From Chloroflexota bacterium (GTDB taxonomy: Bacteria > Chloroflexota > Anaerolineae > Anaerolineales > Villigracilaceae), in the NCBI GenBank assembly GCA_016191985.1, contig JACPVB010000264.1, positions 1-7,754 of the forward strand: a DNA stretch of 7,754 nucleotides, in the 5' to 3' direction. The translations under genes and the position numbers were made by a program. The first letter of the stretch is position 1; each line of letters begins with the position of its first letter. This document shows positions 4,609 to 7,754 of the stretch, one piece after another. The notes beneath the pieces are model-generated. The model saw only the letters and a list, made by a program, of their open reading frames with translations. It had not been told where the DNA came from and made no database searches.

Positions 4609-6637
4609 CGAAGACATGAATTTCCTTCGGCCCATGCACGCCGATGGTGAGAGTCATCTCAATATCTGCCGTACGCGAGGGGCCTGTAATGAAAACAGCG
4701 GAGTTTTTATCTTTTACCAAATCCATTGCATCGGGCAGGGATGGGAGAATATCTTTTGATTTTAAGACTGCGATGTGGATTTCAGGCAGCAGCGAAGCAT
4801 GTAACGCCCCATCCGCCTCCAGCACGGACCCGGTATCTGCCAGCCCGCAAATGGCATTCGTCACGCCGACAAGGACTTCCGGGTCAGGCTCGTGGGTGAA
4901 GTCAATGTTTGCTTTTTGCAAAAGGGATTCATCCAGCGTGTTTGGCTCGAGATGAATTTTTTGAACCTTCCGCGCTAGTAGAAACTCGATAATTGCCTGT
5001 GTGGGAGTCTGTGTCTGATAAACATATCCGTCAAGCGCGGTGAGTTCTTTAGTAAATTGCTCGACTTTATTCTGGAGTGCAGGAGCAAGCTCCTGCATAG
5101 TTTTCGTTTCAACAATTTCTTGTTGTTTATTTCCACCTCTTGTATGCGACAGCAAGCTGTCGGACTCCAGAAATCTCTCTCGAAATGTCTGCCCTGCAAA
5201 GCGTGGCAAGTCTTTGCTGTAGCCCCAGCCCGTGAATGCAGGGACACGCATCCACTGCGAGCGGGGGGAGAGGAGAGAACTTGTCAGCGCGGCGAATTTT
5301 TGGGATGTGGCAAACAGCTTCGGGTGAGTGGCGAGGCGGGTGTAGATTTGCAAAAAGAATTTTGTAGACCATGTCAATCCCGCGCCGTCTTTCTTCTTTC
5401 CTCTTTCCTCCATCGCTTCACCCGCACGAACTCGTGTCAATAACTTCGGCAGATCAATATCCACGGGACAGGCATCTTTGCACGCACCGCACAATGACGA
5501 AGCCTGCGCAAGATGGACAAATTTTTCGCCAAGCAGACCAGGAGAAATGACCGAGCCAATCGGCCCAGGATACGGCGCAATGGATTTATCTTTGCCGATG
5601 TAGGCGTGGCCGCTGAGTTCACGAAATACAGGGCAGGCATTGAGACACGCGCCGCATCGAATGCAATACAGCGATTCTTTGAGCGGAGAATTTCTTAAGC
5701 GCGTGCGTCCGTTATCGAGGATGATGAGATGACGCTGTTGATGCGCGAGCGGCTTGTGAAGCAGTTGGGTGTAGACCGTGAGCTTTTGTCCCGTGGCCGA
5801 ACGCGGAAGCAGGGAAAGCATGAGCGAGAGATCATCGAGAGTTGGGACGAGGCGCTCCATGCCCATCAGCGCAATGTGGACGGGCGGAACGGTTGTGACC
5901 ATGCGCCCGTTGCCTTCGTTTGTGATGATGCAGACTGCGCCCGTCTCCGCCACGCCAAAGTTGACTCCGCTAAAGCCGATATCGGCGGTGAGGAAAATTT
6001 CGCGCAACACTTTTCGCGCGGTGGCCGTGAGCGTGGGAATATCTTCGGTGTACGGGATGCCAAGTTTTTCGTGAAAGAGTTGGGCCACCTGTTCTTTCTT
6101 CAAATGCGCGGCGGGTGTGATGATGTGACTGGGTCTTTCATGGCGGAGTTGAACAATGTATTCACCGAGGTCTGTTTCAACGACTTGAATGCGTTCTTTT
6201 TCAAGGGCATGATTGAGTTCGATTTCTTCTGAAACCATACTTTTGGATTTGGCGATCAGAATGTTGCGTGTTGCATGTTCCGTTTCGTGCTGGTGGTCGA
6301 GTAGTCCCGCGTGTTCTTTGCGGGACGTATCGAGACCACGTTTTTGTGCAATTTGCAAAATAATTTGAATCGCCTCCCCCGCATCCTCCGCACGATGGAC
6401 AATAACCCCGTTTTCTTCATTCTTTGCAATGAACTGCGCGAGATATTCATCGAGGTGATCAATCACATCCGCGCGGACTTTGTGAGCGCGCTGACGTCTC
6501 TCACGCCAATCGGGAATGGACTCAAAGGCGAGTGCCCGCCCTTTCAGACGGCGCTCGGTATTATTGTCTAACGCGATCTGAAGAGTTTCGTTATTAATTG
6601 ATTCGCGGATTCGGGAACGGAAAAATTGATTGCTCAT
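4586..6637 (-). CDS. LutB-LutC fusion: iron-sulfur L-lactate oxidation protein
   Basis: This 683-residue protein joins LutB (LldF, usually ~470 aa) to LutC (LldG, usually ~200-240 aa). LutB part: an N-terminal helical region with RQRAHKVRADVIDHLDEYL (49-67), then a LUD domain (about 75-300) with ETGAVCIITNEGN (231-243). A ferredoxin-like domain follows with CxxCxxCxxxCP (Cys325, 328, 331, 335) and CxxCxxxCP (Cys383, 386, 390). The LutB-type tail GWGYSKDLPRFAGQTFRERF ends at about 489. LutC part: a second LUD domain at about 525-680 with LADTGSVLE (599-607) and ITGPSRTADIEM (650-661). With LutA it oxidises L-lactate to pyruvate in the cytoplasm. ATG 6637 overlaps the methyltransferase stop as ATGA and has no Shine-Dalgarno (GGCATAAAACC precedes it), so translation is probably coupled. 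The junction (about 489-523) is encoded by a palindromic element. The fused gene is called lutB/lutC only by homology. Confidence 0.93.
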   Translation of the reverse strand: MSNQFFRSRIRESINNETLQIALDNNTERRLKGRALAFESIPDWRERRQRAHKVRADVIDHLDEYLAQFIAKNEENGVIVHRAEDAGEAIQIILQIAQKRGLDTSRKEHAGLLDHQHETEHATRNILIAKSKSMVSEEIELNHALEKERIQVVETDLGEYIVQLRHERPSHIITPAAHLKKEQVAQLFHEKLGIPYTEDIPTLTATARKVLREIFLTADIGFSGVNFGVAETGAVCIITNEGNGRMVTTVPPVHIALMGMERLVPTLDDLSLMLSLLPRSATGQKLTVYTQLLHKPLAHQQRHLIILDNGRTRLRNSPLKESLYCIRCGACLNACPVFRELSGHAYIGKDKSIAPYPGPIGSVISPGLLGEKFVHLAQASSLCGACKDACPVDIDLPKLLTRVRAGEAMEERGKKKDGAGLTWSTKFFLQIYTRLATHPKLFATSQKFAALTSSLLSPRSQWMRVPAFTGWGYSKDLPRFAGQTFRERFLESDSLLSHTRGGNKQQEIVETKTMQELAPALQNKVEQFTKELTALDGYVYQTQTPTQAIIEFLLARKVQKIHLEPNTLDESLLQKANIDFTHEPDPEVLVGVTNAICGLADTGSVLEADGALHASLLPEIHIAVLKSKDILPSLPDAMDLVKDKNSAVFITGPSRTADIEMTLTIGVHGPKEIHVFVDDSNSG
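5078..5097. repeat. Perfect 9-bp inverted repeat with AGCAAGCT core
   Basis: Arms TGCAGGAGC and GCTCCTGCA are separated by AA (TT on the coding strand). The core AGCAAGCT is shared with the second palindrome 50 bp away. In the lutBC frame it encodes residues around M514-A520 (MQELAPA). Confidence 0.85.
5147..5162. repeat. Perfect 7-bp inverted repeat with AGCAAGCT core
   Basis: Arms CGACAGC and GCTGTCG are separated by AA. On the right side the sequence runs on as GACTCC into the outer repeat. In the lutBC frame it encodes about residues 492-497 (SDSLLS). Confidence 0.85.
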
Positions 6638-7341
6638 GGTTTTATGCCAATATATAAACCTCGTCCGTCTACGCCTTTGGGATCATGGAATACTTTCAAT
6701 CCCGCTGAACGAAATGCATCAAGATATTCCTTTTTTGTAAACAGACCCAGTTCAAGAAATTCAGTATCGTGTTCTATTCCTTTGGGCGTTCCAATCAGAT
6801 ATTGAAATTCGAGGATCGATACATTTCCCTTTTTTGAACCGTGACTCATCCGAACAATTTTCAAATCGGGTTTGTTGAAGTGGAGGGTATACACACGCCC
6901 AAGATGCCATTCATCGGGCGTAAACCATGGTTCGATCAATAAAACACCTCCCGAAAACAGGTGCTGAGACATACTCTTTATTGCTCTCTGTAAGCGGGTT
7001 TTCGTTTTGACATGACCGATGGCGCTGAACAGGCACACGATAATGTCAAATTTTCGACCCAACTTGAAATTTATCATGTCGCCTTGTTGAAACCGAATTT
7101 TTGGGTAATTCTTTCGGGCTACCATCAGCATCTTTTGTTCGATATCCAAGCCTTCGACTTGATAATGTTTGCTTAACAGATTTGCGTGAATACCCGTCCC
7201 ACAGCCTACATCAAGCAAACTTTTGCCTTTTGACCGCTTATATTTTTGGATAAACTTGCGTACCTTGTTTGCCTCGGCGCGATAATCTTTGCCGTTGGCA
7301 GCATAAATGTCGTCATAATATTTTGCCGATTTCGAATACAT
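6634..7341 (-). CDS. Class I SAM-dependent methyltransferase (amino-sugar N-methyltransferase-like)
   Basis: This 235-residue Rossmann-fold methyltransferase shows motif I LLDVGCGTG (42-50), acidic ribose-binding GLDIE (64-68), QGDM (86-89), FDIIVCLFSAIGH (98-110) and IEPWF (136-140). The N-terminus MYSKSAKYYDDIY, the segment EPWFTPDEWHLGRV and the ending LFTKKEYLDAFRSAGL...GRGLYIG resemble the TylM1/DesVI group of dTDP-amino-sugar N-methyltransferases. The real substrate is unknown. I chose ATG 7341 because AAGGAAGGG lies just upstream and family members start at this point; GTG 7359 with its own AGGAAG is the alternative (241 aa). It lies 35 bp after lutA and its stop overlaps the lutBC start (ATGA), so it is inside the lut operon. 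Three 60-nt lines I counted are 38-43% GC, against 58-62% for two central lutBC lines; the codons are rich in Lys AAA. Confidence 0.88.
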   Translation of the reverse strand: MYSKSAKYYDDIYAANGKDYRAEANKVRKFIQKYKRSKGKSLLDVGCGTGIHANLLSKHYQVEGLDIEQKMLMVARKNYPKIRFQQGDMINFKLGRKFDIIVCLFSAIGHVKTKTRLQRAIKSMSQHLFSGGVLLIEPWFTPDEWHLGRVYTLHFNKPDLKIVRMSHGSKKGNVSILEFQYLIGTPKGIEHDTEFLELGLFTKKEYLDAFRSAGLKVFHDPKGVDGRGLYIGIKP

Positions 7342-7376
7342 GCTTCCCTTCCTTGTCACATTACACTTCCTACTTT

Positions 7377-7754
7377 TTACTGGCTATTCAGCACTTCCGC
7401 AATATGAACAACCCGTTGACTCTTCTTCTGCCGATGCAGACCTCCCGCAATGTGCATGAGACAGCCTGCATCGGTGACGACGAGTGTAGGAGAATTGGAG
7501 GCTTCGAGATTGGAGATTTTCCGTTTAAGCCATTCAGCGGAAAGTTCGGGATGCTCCACAGACATCACACCGCCGAAGCCGCAGCATTCTTCGGCATTGG
7601 GCAATTCAACAAGTGTTGCACCTTGTACGTTTTGAAGCAGCGTTCGCGGCTGCCTGTCCACATGGATGCCGCGCAGGGTGTGACAGGAGGGATGGTAGGT
7701 CAGCAGACCGTCCCATTTTGCGCCGAGATCGGTCACGTGGAGTTTGTCCACGAG
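7377..7754 (-). CDS. lutA: LutA (LldE) L-lactate oxidation protein, C-terminal part (5' end outside window)
   Basis: The frame is open to the window edge, so the GTG at 7751 is not the true start; about 125 residues are seen, roughly the second half of a ~240-residue LutA. It carries a CCG (cysteine-rich) domain: YHPSCHTLRGI, then about 33 residues later EECCGFGGVMSVEHPELS, and TDAGCLMHIAGGL. This is the second Cys-CCG-Cys motif of the LutA/GlpC/HdrB family, which bind an unusual iron-sulfur cluster or use the cysteines for redox chemistry. LutA works with LutB and LutC in L-lactate oxidation. It is the first gene visible of the operon lutA - methyltransferase - lutBC. GlpC or HdrB-like proteins share the domain, but the LutB-LutC fusion downstream settles the call. 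Confidence 0.9.
   Translation of the reverse strand, partial: LVDKLHVTDLGAKWDGLLTYHPSCHTLRGIHVDRQPRTLLQNVQGATLVELPNAEECCGFGGVMSVEHPELSAEWLKRKISNLEASNSPTLVVTDAGCLMHIAGGLHRQKKSQRVVHIAEVLNSQ

Larger units (their letters stand above)
5070..5172 (-). repeat. Composite inverted-repeat element (potential cloverleaf) at the LutB/LutC fusion junction
   Basis: A perfect 9-bp inverted repeat, TTCTGGAGT (5070-5078) and ACTCCAGAA (5164-5172), encloses three perfect hairpins. These are a 9-bp stem at 5078-5097, a 6-bp stem CAACAA/TTGTTG at 5110-5125 and a 7-bp stem at 5147-5162. In the lutBC mRNA this can fold as an outer stem with three arms. The arms would carry loops CUUG, GAAA (GNRA type) and CUUG in 5'-to-3' order, all well-known stable RNA tetraloops. 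On the other strand the loops would be CAAG and TTTC, which are not, so the polarity points to the mRNA. It encodes residues about 489-523, between the end of LutB and the start of LutC, where protein constraint should be weak. No transposase or clear target duplication is seen. Confidence 0.65.

Noticed and set aside
5070..5172. Reading the palindromic element as an intrinsic terminator or CRISPR array
   Set aside because: No U-tract follows the stems on either strand, and there are no regularly spaced direct repeats.
5057..5443. Open + strand frames opposite lutBC (5057-5443, 5729-6232 and others)
   Set aside because: They lie antisense to a strongly conserved coding frame, show no domain or hydrophobic pattern, and have no ribosome-binding site.

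Overview
The window is ordinary bacterial chromosome with dense genes, short spacers, mixed GC, and no phage or transposase genes. A lactate-utilisation operon carrying a LutB-LutC fusion, next to polytopic GT-C-like membrane proteins and a standalone coaX, would suit an anaerobic Chloroflexota (Anaerolineae-like) genome. That assignment is inference from gene content and is not proven by the sequence.

Left part, + strand (1-3541). The window opens inside a polytopic membrane protein, of which only the last 106 residues are seen. A small membrane-anchored protein of unknown function follows, its stop codon abutting the start of a 452-residue GT-C type glycosyltransferase-like protein. These three look like a cell-envelope glycan group. 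After a 96-bp spacer with a plausible extended -10 promoter come a small nucleotidyltransferase-fold protein and coaX (type III pantothenate kinase). They are separated by 2 bp, and coaX has no Shine-Dalgarno, so translational coupling is likely.

Right part, - strand (7754 down to 3531). In transcription order: lutA (5' end off the window), a SAM-dependent methyltransferase, lutBC (a LutB-LutC fusion), tRNA-Glu(CUC), an intrinsic terminator, and an EamA/DMT-family permease. The methyltransferase stop and lutBC start overlap as ATGA. The tRNA has its own promoter (TTGACG - 17 bp - TAGAAT), which straddles the lutBC stop codon. The permease start codon lies only about 15 nt past the terminator, and its 3' end overlaps coaX tail-to-tail by 11 bp.

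How it works together: LutA, LutB and LutC form the iron-sulfur L-lactate oxidation system, so the operon would feed lactate-derived electrons into metabolism as pyruvate is formed. CoaX commits pantothenate to coenzyme A. The methyltransferase in the lut operon has no obvious role there.

The most unusual signal is inside lutBC at 5070-5172. A 9-bp inverted repeat encloses three perfect hairpins, so the mRNA could fold into a cloverleaf-like four-way junction. Its loops on the coding strand are CUUG, GAAA and CUUG, which are classic stable RNA tetraloops. The element falls at the junction between the LutB and LutC halves, where it encodes only linker.
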